Positions 7,457-16,734 of a stretch of DNA of 35,000 nucleotides are shown piece after piece (the first letter of the stretch is position 1; the number at the start of each line of letters is the position of its first letter). The translations under genes and the position numbers were made by a program. This stretch comes from Clostridiaceae bacterium (GTDB lineage Bacteria; Bacillota; Clostridia; Saccharofermentanales; DTU023), in NCBI GenBank assembly GCA_012800435.1, contig JAAZJH010000011.1, positions 1-35,000 on the forward strand, read 5' to 3'. The notes beneath the pieces are model-generated. The model was not told where the DNA came from. It ran no database searches and saw nothing but the letters and a program-made list of their open reading frames with translations.

Positions 7457-8860
7457 TCAGTGCTTGATTTTCGGTTCGTTGAACCATTTGCCTCTACAAA
7501 AAAGGACGACTCCAAAAAGATCGATCAATACCGTCGAGGCAGTCATAGCAATCCAAATTGCTTCCGGCCCCATGTTCGTGAAGCGCTGAAACAGATAAAT
7601 CAACGGCAGACGCAGAACCCACAATCGCCCGATTGACATCATCGCCGCATATTTCTGATAGCCGCTGCCGCTAAATATTCCCGCAAAGAGCCCAAAATAC
7701 CCAACAAAAGGAGTCATCAATACAGAGAACGGCATGTAATCCATCGCTAATTGCCAAACGAGCTGTTCCTCACCATGGGAGCTAAGCTTGAAGAGTGATA
7801 GCAACGGATAGCGTAGAATCCATTGAAGCAATGCACCGGAGACCGACAAAACAGTAGAGACGATAAACGCGGCACGAACAAACTTTTTCACGCGATTTTT
7901 TTCTTCAGCGCCTAAATTCTGACCGATGATAGGTGTCATCGCACCGCCGACGCCCATCGTAGCTGTCGTAAGAAAGCCATTAATGCGATTAACGGCAGCA
8001 TAAGCACCCAGAGTCGGTGTACCATAGCCGGCCACCACGGAGTTGAGCATCGTAAAACCGAGAGCCGCGCTGCTCTGTCCGAGTGCCGTCGGAAAACCGA
8101 CACGTACAAGCTCAAGACATTTCTGCCACTGCAGACGTACGCCTCGAAAACGTACGCGCACATCATTCGCTCGTGATCGAATGGCAGCAAGGGCAAGTAT
8201 CACTCTGACTGCCTGAGCAATCACGGTGGCCCAAGCAGCACCTGCGATTCCCATCCCCAAACCGCGCAAACCGAAAACAGGTTCATAATCAAAAATAAAC
8301 AGCGGATCTAGAACGACATTTAAAAGCGATGAAATAATACTGATGATCATCGTTACTTTCGTTTTACCCTGCGCGCTCAAAATGGAATTAAATCCCAAAT
8401 ACGTCAGATCAAAAAAATAGCCGAGAAGCAAAATCGACAAATACGCAGATGCTAAACTCGCCAATTCACCTGTCGCGCCCATCCAGCGTACAATAGACGG
8501 CGCAAGCGATGAACCGACACCGGACAACAGCACTCCAAGTGTCACACAAAAAAGTACAACGTGCGTCGCGTACGATTCCGCCTTTTCATGCTCATTTTGC
8601 CCTAAAAGTTGTGCAATGATGGCCGTTGCGGCGATGGACACACCCATGCCCAACGATACAAAAAGATAATGGGGTGGCCACACAAAGCTGGTCGCAGAAA
8701 ACTGCACCATGGAAAGCTGTGCTACCCAAAGCCCATCAGCTAGATTATAAAAAGACGCGATAAGATTGTTGAGCATCAACGGAATTGAGACGGAAAACAG
8801 GACCGGGAAAATCGGTCCAGCTAAAAGATCACGATTTAAGTGCTTGTCTTTCTTCACCAT
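7457..8860 (-). CDS. MATE family multidrug/toxin exporter
   Basis: A 467-residue integral membrane protein with about twelve helices in two similar halves, as expected for MATE (NorM/DinF/MepA) cation-coupled drug exporters. It opens with LLAGPIFPVLFSVSIPLML and a signature NLADGLWVAQL-type loop. The second half contains VGFPTALGQSSAALGF and the GGAMTPIIGQNLGA motif typical of the family. The start is ATG at 8860 with AGGAG five bases upstream. An earlier in-frame ATG at 8917 lacks a site and adds a charged, non-family extension. The substrate is not predictable. It follows a TPR gene by about 100 bases, with a possible separate promoter in that gap. Confidence 0.92.
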   Translation of the reverse strand: MVKKDKHLNRDLLAGPIFPVLFSVSIPLMLNNLIASFYNLADGLWVAQLSMVQFSATSFVWPPHYLFVSLGMGVSIAATAIIAQLLGQNEHEKAESYATHVVLFCVTLGVLLSGVGSSLAPSIVRWMGATGELASLASAYLSILLLGYFFDLTYLGFNSILSAQGKTKVTMIISIISSLLNVVLDPLFIFDYEPVFGLRGLGMGIAGAAWATVIAQAVRVILALAAIRSRANDVRVRFRGVRLQWQKCLELVRVGFPTALGQSSAALGFTMLNSVVAGYGTPTLGAYAAVNRINGFLTTATMGVGGAMTPIIGQNLGAEEKNRVKKFVRAAFIVSTVLSVSGALLQWILRYPLLSLFKLSSHGEEQLVWQLAMDYMPFSVLMTPFVGYFGLFAGIFSGSGYQKYAAMMSIGRLWVLRLPLIYLFQRFTNMGPEAIWIAMTASTVLIDLFGVVLFCRGKWFNEPKIKH

Positions 8861-8882
8861 ACGCACTCCTGACTTGACGTTT

Positions 8883-8912
8883 ATCTTAGCATCATCAAGA
8901 GCACGAGAACAA
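8883..8912 (-). promoter_or_regulatory. Possible promoter of the MATE gene
   Basis: On the minus strand TTGTTC (8912-8907) and TAAGAT (8888-8883) are 18 bases apart, about 20-50 bases before the MATE start at 8860. Both boxes are imperfect, so this is a weak call. Confidence 0.33.
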
Positions 8913-8962
8913 GTCACCGAACGTCTTATTGATTAAAATATGAAAACCATACTAACAGACTG

Positions 8963-9652
8963 TCATCCTTCTTCTTGTGATTCTTCCTGCTCCATGGAAG
9001 CAATCTGCTTTGTGAGTTCGGCAATACGCTTCTCTTCGCTCTTGACATCGGCTTTCCGGCCGGCCTTGATGAAAAGACTGCGAGCCTTCATGCTTCGTGC
9101 AAGCGCTTCCTTGACATCGCCTTCCTGCTCAAGGTAAAGGCTTTCTAGCGAAAGAATCTCGCGAAGCGCTGCTTCTGACTCTACCGTCTCAGCATAATCA
9201 CGTGCGAGCTTCAAGTAGATGCCTGTTTGTGTGCGATCATTCAACGCCAAAAATTGTTCAGCCTGTCCAACATAATTGTAGGACAGGCGAAGATAATAGC
9301 GCGGCATCGTGGATACAAGTTCAACAAGTTCATTTCGAAAACAGATGATTGCTTCTTCCCTGTTTCCGGTCAATGCGGCAAGACGTGCACGCTCATGAAG
9401 GATGGACGGCATTATGTCTTCCGGCTGTTGCCTGGCATCGCCTTGTTCCAATACATCTAAAAGTTCTTGAGCCGCATTTGCACGACCGATGCTGATCAGC
9501 GCACGTGCTTCACCGAGTTGCGCCAGCGAACGCTCAGACGGACGAAGCGATTTATCGCGAGCACATCCTCGGAAATAAGAGGCAGCTTTTCCATACGCGC
9601 CGTTTTCAAGAAGGCGGAACCCTTCATCAAGTCTAACCATTGGATCTTTCAT
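8963..9652 (-). CDS. TPR-like helical repeat protein
   Basis: A 229-residue soluble, strongly helical protein with tetratricopeptide-like repeats. The first is GFRLLENGAYGKAASYFRGC (about 11-30). Others are around ARALISIGRANAAQELLDVL, ARLAALTGNREEAIICFRNE and YLEQEGDVKEALARSMKARS, each with the small-residue/aromatic spacing of TPR helices. The last 25 residues are charged (EEKRIAEL, then EQEESQEE). There is no signal peptide. TPR proteins are scaffolds, so no specific role can be given. The ATG at 9652 has no good ribosome site. A TAGAAT box about ten bases upstream raises the possibility of a nearly leaderless message. The gene is divergent from cbpB across a 130-base gap. Confidence 0.72.
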   Translation of the reverse strand: MKDPMVRLDEGFRLLENGAYGKAASYFRGCARDKSLRPSERSLAQLGEARALISIGRANAAQELLDVLEQGDARQQPEDIMPSILHERARLAALTGNREEAIICFRNELVELVSTMPRYYLRLSYNYVGQAEQFLALNDRTQTGIYLKLARDYAETVESEAALREILSLESLYLEQEGDVKEALARSMKARSLFIKAGRKADVKSEEKRIAELTKQIASMEQEESQEEG

Positions 9653-9782
9653 GTATCTATTCTAGCACTTTGGGATTGCTCATGTACGGCAAAGATTACG
9701 ATAACATGACGAAGGATTCGGCAAAGTTCACAATTTATTCGCCACTTTCGACGAAGTTTACTGTACAATATGTTCGAGACGA

Positions 9783-10346
9783 ATGAAAAAATCACTATTA
9801 CAGGGGTTGATTCATAGAATGATTGGAAAATATATAGGGCGGTTCCTCATCCAAGGGGAAGATCCGCTGATGATCAAAGCCGAACATTGCGCCACGGTGC
9901 GCACGGAAAACACATTAATGCATGCTATGCTTTTGCTGACATCCGTCGGTTATACATCTATCCCCGTTCTCAACGAAGCTTCTCATTTAGCCGGTGTTGT
10001 TACGATGCCAGGCATCGTAAACGGCGTCTTGGAAGATGACAACTACAACTGGGATCTTCTGAATCAACGCAAAGTACGCGATGTGATGCAGGATAATCCC
10101 CCGTCAGTGTTCGATGACGCAAAGCTGGAAGATGTATTGCGCTTGCTTATCCAATCAAACTACATTTGCGTTACAGACAAGAAAGGGCTCTTTAAGGGCA
10201 TTGTCGCTCGAAAGCAAATACTGATACGACTCAACCGATTGGCGCACGAGTTCGAAATCAACTATGACGTCACGCCAGTTCACACATCCGATCACGGGGC
10301 CTATGAACTGTCGTCAATGACGGTGAACGATCTAAAAGCGATCTGA
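9783..10346 (+). CDS. cbpB: CBS-pair protein, CbpB/DarB-like c-di-AMP receptor
   Basis: A 187-residue soluble protein with two CBS motifs. CBS1 (about 25-80) contains TLMHAMLLLTSVGYTSIPVL and a following GVVTMPGIVNGVL segment. CBS2 (about 95-155) contains RDVMQDNPPSVF, DVLRLLIQSNYICV and GIVARKQILIRLN. The order and many residues match B. subtilis DarB (YkuL, also called CbpB), a c-di-AMP-binding protein that contacts the stringent-response enzyme Rel and pyruvate carboxylase. The call rests on memory of that family, not alignment. The C-terminal about 30 residues are extra. The start is uncertain. ATG at 9783 has no clear ribosome site, and ATG at 9819 is 12 bases after AGGGG. It is the first gene on the plus strand in this window and is followed after 50 bases by a sugar aminotransferase with its own promoter. 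Confidence 0.78.
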   Translation: MKKSLLQGLIHRMIGKYIGRFLIQGEDPLMIKAEHCATVRTENTLMHAMLLLTSVGYTSIPVLNEASHLAGVVTMPGIVNGVLEDDNYNWDLLNQRKVRDVMQDNPPSVFDDAKLEDVLRLLIQSNYICVTDKKGLFKGIVARKQILIRLNRLAHEFEINYDVTPVHTSDHGAYELSSMTVNDLKAI

Positions 10347-10357
10347 GTTTTCCTTGT

Positions 10358-10365
10358 GCTATAAT
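10358..10365 (+). promoter_or_regulatory. Extended -10 promoter of the degT-rmlA pair
   Basis: TGCTATAAT (10357-10365) is a perfect -10 box with the TGn extension. It lies just after the cbpB stop and about 35 bases before the aminotransferase start. There is no good -35 at 16-18 bases, as is common for extended -10 promoters. Confidence 0.5.
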
Positions 10366-10399
10366 GCATCCACATTAAAGGCGGAGGAACACTAATCAC

Positions 10400-11497
10400 A
10401 TGTCAATTAATGTAGCCCGATCTTCCATGCCCTCTTTTGAAGATTACTGTGACGAGATCCGTCCGCTTTGGGAGAGTCGCTGGCTGACAAATCAAGGGTT
10501 AAAACATCAGGCGCTTGAAGAAGCGCTTAAGTCATTTCTGGACGCTCCCTATCTCACGCTTTTTGTGAATGGACATCAGGCATTAGAGGGCATTTTGCGC
10601 GCCATGGATCTTGAAGGCGAGGTCATCACCACACCTTTTACTTACGCTTCAACGACACATGCCATCACACGAATAGGGCTTACACCGGTTTTCTGCGACA
10701 TTCGTCCTGACAACCTTACGCTTGATCCGACGTTGATTGAGTCATTAATCACTGACAAAACATGTGCCATTCTCCCTGTGCACGTCTACGGAAACCTCTG
10801 CGACGTCGAAGCAATCTCAGAAATCGCCGGGCGCTATCAGCTCAAGGTCATTTACGACGCGGCTCATGTATTTGGCGTTCGTAAGGGAGGAGAAGGCGTC
10901 GCTTCATACGGCGATGCGTCCATGTTGAGTTTTCACGCGACCAAAGTCTTTCATACGATTGAAGGCGGCGCCGTCATTTACCATGATCCCGCGCTTGCAG
11001 ATCGCCTTAACGCGGAAAAATGTTTCGGGTTGGATGATTTTGAATATACCGGCGGCAATTCGAAAATGAACGAGTTTCAAGCTGCGATGGGATTATGCAA
11101 TCTTCGTATCATTCTTGATGAAATCGACAAACGCGCTACCGTGGCAGAGCGTTACATGCAAAATCTTAAGGGCGTTGAGGGGCTCACCTGCTGGGCGCCT
11201 GAACAAGACCTAACGCCGAATTATGCTTATTTTCCCGTTCTTTTTGAAACCGAGCGATTCGGTCGATCACGCGATGAAGTGAGTGATCTTCTCGCGCAAG
11301 AAGACATTTACGCACGCAAATATTTTTACCCTCTGACTAGCGCATTTCCCTGCTACGTCGGAAAGATTGATCCCGGCCACACACCGGTCGCGGAAAAGAC
11401 TGCCGCGGAAGTGCTCTGCTTGCCCATGTACGCGGATCTTGACATCTATGACGTCGATCGGATCTGTGATCTGATCATCCATGCACGAAGGAGTTAA
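10400..11497 (+). CDS. DegT/DnrJ/EryC1 family dTDP-sugar aminotransferase
   Basis: A 365-residue PLP-dependent aminotransferase of the sugar-nucleotide family, which adds an amino group to a keto-sugar nucleotide. Visible residues include the PLP-binding [10 protein letters not shown] (55-64), the aspartate pair [10 protein letters not shown] (Asp153) and the Schiff-base lysine in [10 protein letters not shown] (Lys182). After these come the [14 protein letters not shown] stretch and the C-terminal [18 protein letters not shown] segment. The opening ESRWLTNQG and [12 protein letters not shown] resemble dTDP-4-amino-4,6-dideoxyhexose transaminases (VioA/FdtB group). The adjacent rmlA, four bases downstream, makes dTDP-glucose, which supports a dTDP-amino sugar product. 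The 4,6-dehydratase gene rmlB is not in the window. GGAGG is 12 bases before the ATG. The exact position aminated is not known. Confidence 0.87.
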   Translation: MSINVARSSMPSFEDYCDEIRPLWESRWLTNQGLKHQALEEALKSFLDAPYLTLFVNGHQALEGILRAMDLEGEVITTPFTYASTTHAITRIGLTPVFCDIRPDNLTLDPTLIESLITDKTCAILPVHVYGNLCDVEAISEIAGRYQLKVIYDAAHVFGVRKGGEGVASYGDASMLSFHATKVFHTIEGGAVIYHDPALADRLNAEKCFGLDDFEYTGGNSKMNEFQAAMGLCNLRIILDEIDKRATVAERYMQNLKGVEGLTCWAPEQDLTPNYAYFPVLFETERFGRSRDEVSDLLAQEDIYARKYFYPLTSAFPCYVGKIDPGHTPVAEKTAAEVLCLPMYADLDIYDVDRICDLIIHARRS

Positions 11498-11501
11498 CTC
11501 T

Positions 11502-12377
11502 ATGAAAGGCATCATTCTGGCCGGAGGAAAAGGCACTCGCCTCTACCCCATGACCAAATGTATATCGAAGCAGCTGTTGCCAATCTACGATAAGCCGCTG
11601 GTTTATTATCCCCTCTCCATACTCCTGTTGACCGGCATCCGGGAAGTGTTGATCATCTCAACACCTGAAGACACACCGATGTACGAGCAGCTTCTTGGGG
11701 ATGGAAAGAAGCTTGGCATATCAATTGAGTACAAAGTTCAAGCAACGCCGCGCGGACTGGCGGACGCATTCATCGTAGGCGAAGATTTCATCGGAAACGA
11801 CAACGTCTGCCTCATTCTCGGCGATAACGTCTTCTTCGGTCAGAATCTATCCGCTACCCTTTGGAAAGCCGCAGGACGAACAAAAGGCGCCACTATTTTC
11901 GGCTATCCTGTGAAAAACGCGCAGGCCTTCGGCGTCGTCGAATTTGACGAAGAAGGCAAAGTACTTTCGATCGAAGAAAAACCGGAATTCCCGAAATCCA
12001 ATTATGCCGTTCCGGGCCTCTATTTTTATGACAACCGCGTTGTAGAAATCGCCAAAAATGTTAAACCGTCCGCGCGAGGCGAGATAGAGATCACCTCGGT
12101 TAATAATACTTACCTTGAAATGGGCGAACTGCATGTCGAACTGCTCGGGCGCGGCATCGCCTGGTTAGATACGGGTTCGCCGGACGGTCTCCTAAAAGCT
12201 GCCGAATTCGTCGAAGCGATTCAGTCAAGGCAGGGTTTTTATATTTCATGTATTGAAGAAATAGCGTGGCGCCGTCATTTCATCACAACAGAAGAACTTC
12301 TTTCCATCGGCGAAGAGCTGAAAATGACAGAATACGGTCAATACCTCATTGATCTTGCAAAGACGGGTCAACGATAA
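11502..12377 (+). CDS. rmlA: Glucose-1-phosphate thymidylyltransferase
   Basis: This 291-residue enzyme makes dTDP-glucose from dTTP and glucose-1-phosphate, the first step to rhamnose and other deoxysugars. It opens with [18 protein letters not shown], the nucleotide-binding loop, followed by [18 protein letters not shown]. Later come [13 protein letters not shown], the catalytic/metal region, then [18 protein letters not shown] and [21 protein letters not shown]. Length and motifs are those of RmlA/RfbA. The start ATG at 11502 has AAGGAG eight bases before it. An in-frame ATG at 11481 lies inside the upstream gene and has no site. The gene is co-transcribed with the aminotransferase and ends in a strong terminator. 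Confidence 0.95.
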   Translation: MKGIILAGGKGTRLYPMTKCISKQLLPIYDKPLVYYPLSILLLTGIREVLIISTPEDTPMYEQLLGDGKKLGISIEYKVQATPRGLADAFIVGEDFIGNDNVCLILGDNVFFGQNLSATLWKAAGRTKGATIFGYPVKNAQAFGVVEFDEEGKVLSIEEKPEFPKSNYAVPGLYFYDNRVVEIAKNVKPSARGEIEITSVNNTYLEMGELHVELLGRGIAWLDTGSPDGLLKAAEFVEAIQSRQGFYISCIEEIAWRRHFITTEELLSIGEELKMTEYGQYLIDLAKTGQR

Positions 12378-12398
12378 CTTAATGAATAATCCGTATGT

Positions 12399-12435
12399 AA
12401 TAACAAGGTCGATGAAATTCATCGACCTTGTTATT
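12399..12435. terminator. Terminator-like perfect inverted repeat between rmlA and convergent gene
   Basis: The arms 12399-12416 and 12418-12435 are an 18-bp perfect inverted repeat (arm begins AATAACAAGGTCGATGAA) around one central base. It lies between convergent genes and is AT-rich at the base of the stem, so it probably acts in both directions. A long U-run is absent. Confidence 0.65.
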
Positions 12436-12516
12436 ATTGATCAACTGTTACAGCAGCACATCCAGCACAAATATTCTATTGGATGATCGGCTTCTTATTG
12501 AGCGACACTTAAAGAT

Positions 12517-13968
12517 CTAGGCTTTCGCGTCGGCTTCAAGCACACCCCAAATATCCGGCACAAGTGAGGTTCCGAGCTGGTATTCACGTACTACTTTTTC
12601 TTCCGAATCAGAAAATCCCCAGAAGAATATCAAGCCTGAAGCGCCTTGTAGCGCGCCCACTGCATCGGGATCTGAAGAAAGATCTCCAACCGCTTCAAGA
12701 AGTAGATGTGTGCCGCGTTTTTCCAAGGCATCTTGAACCGCTTTGAGCGCCGCTTTTCTCGGTGCGTTATCTGCTGTACCCGGAACAAGCACACGAATCG
12801 GTTCATCTTGATTTCCCTTAGCTCGCACCGCAAGCCCGTTAAGCACTTCCGCGACGTAGGCAACATCCTTAGTCGCCTTTTCCTCAGAGTAATATCGATT
12901 AAACAAGCGGCATATGGTACTGTCAAACTTGCCATGACATTGTTTCCGGCCTTTTTTATACGTCGTGTGACAAGAGAGCACGCCGATAAAGAGCAAATTC
13001 AACTGTCGTGCAAGCGCGTCGATATCCTGACCGCTGATGGTCTTTCGTTCTCTTAACAAGATGAGAACAACCCCTATCGCAAACCCGAGAAGAAGACCGA
13101 GGATAATATTTTTTAATATAGACGCTTTAGCAGGAGGAGATGGGTTTGCGGCATTCTTTTCCTCTTCCGCAGCCGCTATTTTCTCTTCCACGGCTTGATT
13201 GATCAGACCTTGATAATACTGAATACTGTTGTTATTGCGGTCAATGCGCCCCTGAAGTTCGTCACGCACACGCGTGATCTGATCATCCTTAGTCTGCCTA
13301 ACGCGCTCTTTAGTAAAGAGGATGTCATGCGGTTGGTACAGATCCAACTCAGTGTGAATCACTTTAGTAATTTGATCTTTCGCATTACGAACAAGCTGAT
13401 CGATCATCTCTTCACTCGGTCCGGTAATCTGAATCACCACAGAGCCTCCAGCTGTTATCTCCGACGTTACCAGTGCAGATACATACGCGGCATTAAGTGG
13501 AATAGGGCCGTAATCGGCTAGACTTTTCATGAAGGCTTCACTTGACACTTGCTGGAGATAACGCAAACTGAGCGAACGGCTAAGCTGCGCTTTTTCTGCA
13601 GTCGTCATCTCATCTGTTTGAAGAAGCGATATTGTGACTTCAAAACGTTTGTTGACACGATTCTCAGGATCGATTTGGAGATAATAATCATTTTTTAAAC
13701 GCGTGTTGAGACCGGAGTTCGTGTCGCTGAGATAATTGATGGCGTTCTGCCATTGTTTGACACTGCCGTTTTGGGCGATAAAGGTATCGCGTATTGTCTT
13801 TTTTTCTTCAGCAGTGAGCTCCTGCACAACGGGTTTCTGTTCCGGTCTCAAAGCGCCGAGACCAGCTACTAAAAGAGCTGCCACCAGCATGCAGGCCAAC
13901 ATTTCACGCCATCCGGCAAGAATATAATATACGATATCTTGTATGCGAATAATTCTCTGATATTCCAT
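12517..13968 (-). CDS. Wzz-like polysaccharide chain-length protein with degenerate ATPase-like domain (paralogue 1)
   Basis: A 483-residue protein with two membrane helices (about 21-40 and 286-304) around a large exterior domain that ends in a coiled coil (about 225-272). After the second helix comes a cytoplasmic domain of about 175 residues. The layout is that of polysaccharide co-polymerases (Wzz/CapA), some of which carry a tyrosine-kinase ATPase at the C-terminus. Here the place of the P-loop reads IRVLVPGTADN, with no Walker A lysine, so ATPase activity is unlikely. The protein is collinear with the gene at 16735: YYLQIDP at 94-100 and LSLRYLQ at 132-138 fall at the same positions. 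ATG at 13968 follows AAAGGG. It is the last gene of the wecC-wecB operon. Control of polymer length is inferred. Confidence 0.75.
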   Translation of the reverse strand: MEYQRIIRIQDIVYYILAGWREMLACMLVAALLVAGLGALRPEQKPVVQELTAEEKKTIRDTFIAQNGSVKQWQNAINYLSDTNSGLNTRLKNDYYLQIDPENRVNKRFEVTISLLQTDEMTTAEKAQLSRSLSLRYLQQVSSEAFMKSLADYGPIPLNAAYVSALVTSEITAGGSVVIQITGPSEEMIDQLVRNAKDQITKVIHTELDLYQPHDILFTKERVRQTKDDQITRVRDELQGRIDRNNNSIQYYQGLINQAVEEKIAAAEEEKNAANPSPPAKASILKNIILGLLLGFAIGVVLILLRERKTISGQDIDALARQLNLLFIGVLSCHTTYKKGRKQCHGKFDSTICRLFNRYYSEEKATKDVAYVAEVLNGLAVRAKGNQDEPIRVLVPGTADNAPRKAALKAVQDALEKRGTHLLLEAVGDLSSDPDAVGALQGASGLIFFWGFSDSEEKVVREYQLGTSLVPDIWGVLEADAKA

Positions 13969-13990
13969 AAGCAACCCTTTAAACGTTTAT

Positions 13991-14034
13991 GCCGAACAAG
14001 GTGTCAATCGTAAAATCGTTTAACTTTGTTCGGC
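13991..14034. repeat. Inverted repeat between wecB and paralogue 1
   Basis: GCCGAACAA (13991-13999) and TTGTTCGGC (14026-14034) form a perfect 9-bp stem, with weaker pairing inside. It sits in the 97-base gap after wecB. No U-run follows on the minus strand, so it may stabilise or process the message rather than end it. Confidence 0.4.
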
Positions 14035-14065
14035 GGTGATCCTCCGCATGACCGTCAATGCGTCC

Positions 14066-15163
14066 TTAGAGAACACGCTCTAACAAATCAGCAATGCGCT
14101 GAGAAGCGAACCCATCGCCGTAAGGATTGCTTGCTTCGCTCATTTCATCATATGCTTCTTGATCCTCGAGAAGAAGCTTGAACTGTTGATAAATCCGTTC
14201 CTCGTTGGTTCCCACCAGCTTCAGCGTACCTGCTTCAATGCCTTCCGGACGTTCCGTCATATCGCGCATGACGAGCACCGGCTTTCCGAGTGAAGGTGCC
14301 TCCTCCTGGATGCCGCCGCTGTCTGTCAAAATCAGGTAACAGCGCGCTAAGAAATTGTGGAACTGCAAAACATCCAGCGGTTCAATGAGATGAATACGGT
14401 CGCAGTCCTTCAATAGCTCATCCGCAGCATTTCGAACGACGGGATTCATATGGATAGGATAGATAGCCTTGACATCCGGATGCTCTTCAATGATGCGACG
14501 AATAGCCCGAAACATATTGTGCATGGGTTCTCCTAAGTTCTCGCGACGGTGCGCCGTGATAACGATCAGGCGGCTACCTTCGGCCCACTCCAATTCAGGA
14601 TGTGTGAAATCATCGCGCACAGTTGTCTTGAGCGCATCGATAGCCGTATTGCCCGTCACATAAATCGTATCCGGATTCTTTCCTTCTCGAATCAGATTGT
14701 TTTTGGAAAGCTCCGTCGGTGAAAAATGATATGATGCAACAACGCCGACCGCTTGACGGTTAAACTCTTCAGGATAAGGCGCGTTAAGATCGTATGTGCG
14801 AAGACCGGCTTCGACATGGCCGACAGGTATCTGCAGGTAAAAACAGGCCAGTGCCGTTACAAAGGTCGTTGAGGTATCGCCGTGTACCAGCACAACGTCC
14901 GGCTGAACCTCCTCAAGCACTTCGCGAATGCGCGTCAAAATATTGACAGTGATGTCAAAGAGTGTCTGATTTTCGATCATGATCGAGAGATCGTAATCAG
15001 GCTTAACTTCAAAGACCTCAAGTACCTGATCCAGCATTTCGCGGTGTTGCCCCGTCACGCAGACGACAGTGCGGATATCTTTCCGAGTACGAAGCTCCTT
15101 CACCAGCGGGCACATTTTAATCGCTTCCGGTCTCGTTCCGAAAACTAGCATAACTGTTTTCAC
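14066..15163 (-). CDS. wecB: UDP-N-acetylglucosamine 2-epimerase (non-hydrolysing)
   Basis: This enzyme interconverts UDP-GlcNAc and UDP-ManNAc, which feeds WecC. The protein has about 365 residues, the standard size. Family landmarks are VMLVFGTRPEAIKM at the N-terminus, TGQHREMLD, VLVHGDTSTTF, VGHVEAGLRTYD with NAPYPEEFNR, ITAHRRENLG and the UDP-binding TDSGGIQEEAP followed by RDMTERPEGIEAGT. The start is best placed at GTG 15163, with AGGA eight bases upstream. ATG at 15172 adds three residues, and a longer frame back to 15223 lacks family similarity. A small CACGGC/GCCGTG hairpin (15182-15199) lies just upstream. The 170-base gap after wecC suggests some independent control. Confidence 0.94.
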   Translation of the reverse strand: MKTVMLVFGTRPEAIKMCPLVKELRTRKDIRTVVCVTGQHREMLDQVLEVFEVKPDYDLSIMIENQTLFDITVNILTRIREVLEEVQPDVVLVHGDTSTTFVTALACFYLQIPVGHVEAGLRTYDLNAPYPEEFNRQAVGVVASYHFSPTELSKNNLIREGKNPDTIYVTGNTAIDALKTTVRDDFTHPELEWAEGSRLIVITAHRRENLGEPMHNMFRAIRRIIEEHPDVKAIYPIHMNPVVRNAADELLKDCDRIHLIEPLDVLQFHNFLARCYLILTDSGGIQEEAPSLGKPVLVMRDMTERPEGIEAGTLKLVGTNEERIYQQFKLLLEDQEAYDEMSEASNPYGDGFASQRIADLLERVL

Positions 15164-15333
15164 AAAACTCATCCTATCTAGCACGGCACCATCGCCGTGA
15201 CACGCCTCTTTTGAAAGGCACAATCAATCATAAGATTGTTTTATCGACTCAAGAACGTAAACGCTCCAATAATGTCATGTACATCAGATACACTCTCATC
15301 CGACATCTGAAAGAAGAACCAGAATAAATACGC

Positions 15334-16554
15334 TTACAGTCGATATACGCCGTCAAGTTCGCAAACACCGCGCGTATCCAAAACGATCTTATCTTTTAAC
15401 CGATCCATATTATCTAAAAGCTGACGGTGCGCGACCATGATGACAACAAAATCCGTGTCTTCAAGAAACGCCTCAAAGTCATGGTACTGATGGTCAACAA
15501 GGTCACGCTTTACAAACGGATCGTAGACGCGAAGCGGTGCAGCAAGATTTTTCTTTAGACGTTCCAAAAGCTGTAGCGTCGGAGATTCACGACAATCATC
15601 TACGTTCTCTTTGTATGTAAGCCCGTAAAGTCCAACGAGCGACGGATCTGTCATACCGTTTTCTTCCATGATGTCATGGATGCGCCGCAAAACATACGCA
15701 GGCATCTCGTCATTTGTTTTCATCGAAGCAGAAATGATGTCGGTAAGACCGGGATAATCGCCGACTAAAAACCACGGATCGACCGGAATACAGTGGCCTC
15801 CTACACCGGGACCAGGTTTTAAAATATTGACGCGTGGATGTTGATTGCAGATACGGATAATCTCATAAACATCCATCCCTGACTGACGGCATATTTTTGC
15901 CAATTCGTTGGCAAACCCGATATTGACAGCACGGTATGTGTTCTCGACAACTTTTGTCATCTCCGCTGTACGGATGTCCGTTACGATGATCTCTCCTTCA
16001 CAAAACTGCTCATAAAGCTGTTTGATCCGTTCACCTATTGCGCAATCATCAGCGCCAATGGTGCGGTTATTGTGGATCAGCTCATGAACCATATTGCCGG
16101 GGATGATACGTTCCGGCGCATGTACAAGATGAATCGTCATTTCTTGCTTTGAAGACTTCATATCGACGATCGGGCGGATATATCGATCGATCGTTCCGGG
16201 AGATACTGTTGATTCAATGACGATCGTTGACTCAGGCTGACATACGGATAAAATTTCCTCAACCGCTGTGACAATATAAGAAGGATCTACTTGTTTGCTT
16301 AAAGGATCGTATGGTGTCGGAACGGAGACAATATAAAGATCCGTTTCCTGATACACTGTCGAGAATTCGATACCTAAAGCGCACGATTTAGCATAAAGTT
16401 CGTCAAGTCCCTTTTCTTGGAATGTGATTGTTCCGTTATTTAAGGAAGCAACGCGTTCCTCGTCGTAATCTGTGCCGACGACGTTTAGGCCGTGAGAGGC
16501 CATCATCAATGCCGTAGGTAAACCTATGTAGCCCAGACCAATTACGTTAATCAT
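15334..16554 (-). CDS. wecC: UDP-N-acetyl-D-mannosaminuronate dehydrogenase
   Basis: This is an NAD-dependent four-electron dehydrogenase that turns UDP-ManNAc into UDP-ManNAcA, a charged sugar for surface polymers. The protein has 406 residues. The N-terminal Rossmann fold opens with INVIGLGYIGLPTALMMA. The middle carries VIESTVSPGTID, HAPERIIPGNM and the TEMTKVVENTYRAVNI-like helix. The catalytic cysteine is in GPGVGGHCIPVDPWF. The C-terminal domain has LYGLTYKENVDDCRESP. These are WecC rather than UDP-glucose dehydrogenase features, and the adjacent wecB agrees with this. The ATG at 16554 has only a weak AAGA site. The gene lies between wecB and the second Wzz-like gene, with a 180-base gap upstream in which I see no gene. 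Confidence 0.93.
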   Translation of the reverse strand: MINVIGLGYIGLPTALMMASHGLNVVGTDYDEERVASLNNGTITFQEKGLDELYAKSCALGIEFSTVYQETDLYIVSVPTPYDPLSKQVDPSYIVTAVEEILSVCQPESTIVIESTVSPGTIDRYIRPIVDMKSSKQEMTIHLVHAPERIIPGNMVHELIHNNRTIGADDCAIGERIKQLYEQFCEGEIIVTDIRTAEMTKVVENTYRAVNIGFANELAKICRQSGMDVYEIIRICNQHPRVNILKPGPGVGGHCIPVDPWFLVGDYPGLTDIISASMKTNDEMPAYVLRRIHDIMEENGMTDPSLVGLYGLTYKENVDDCRESPTLQLLERLKKNLAAPLRVYDPFVKRDLVDHQYHDFEAFLEDTDFVVIMVAHRQLLDNMDRLKDKIVLDTRGVCELDGVYRL

Positions 16555-16734
16555 ATTTTTCTTAATCTATCCTTATTTCTATTTTTTGGCGCCTATCTAA
16601 CTGTACGACCGTGCTCGTCCTAATAGGTGAAAGCATCATCTCATGGCAATTATCAAATTGAAGACAAAGACGGTACAAGCGTGCCTATGTATACTAACTA
16701 TCTTCAACGTGATCTAAAACAACCTCGTTTGCCT

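Noticed and set aside
16555-16734. Small gene in the gap between wecC and paralogue 2
   Set aside because: A plus-strand frame from 16627 mostly overlaps paralogue 2 antisense, and no minus-strand frame with a site is present.
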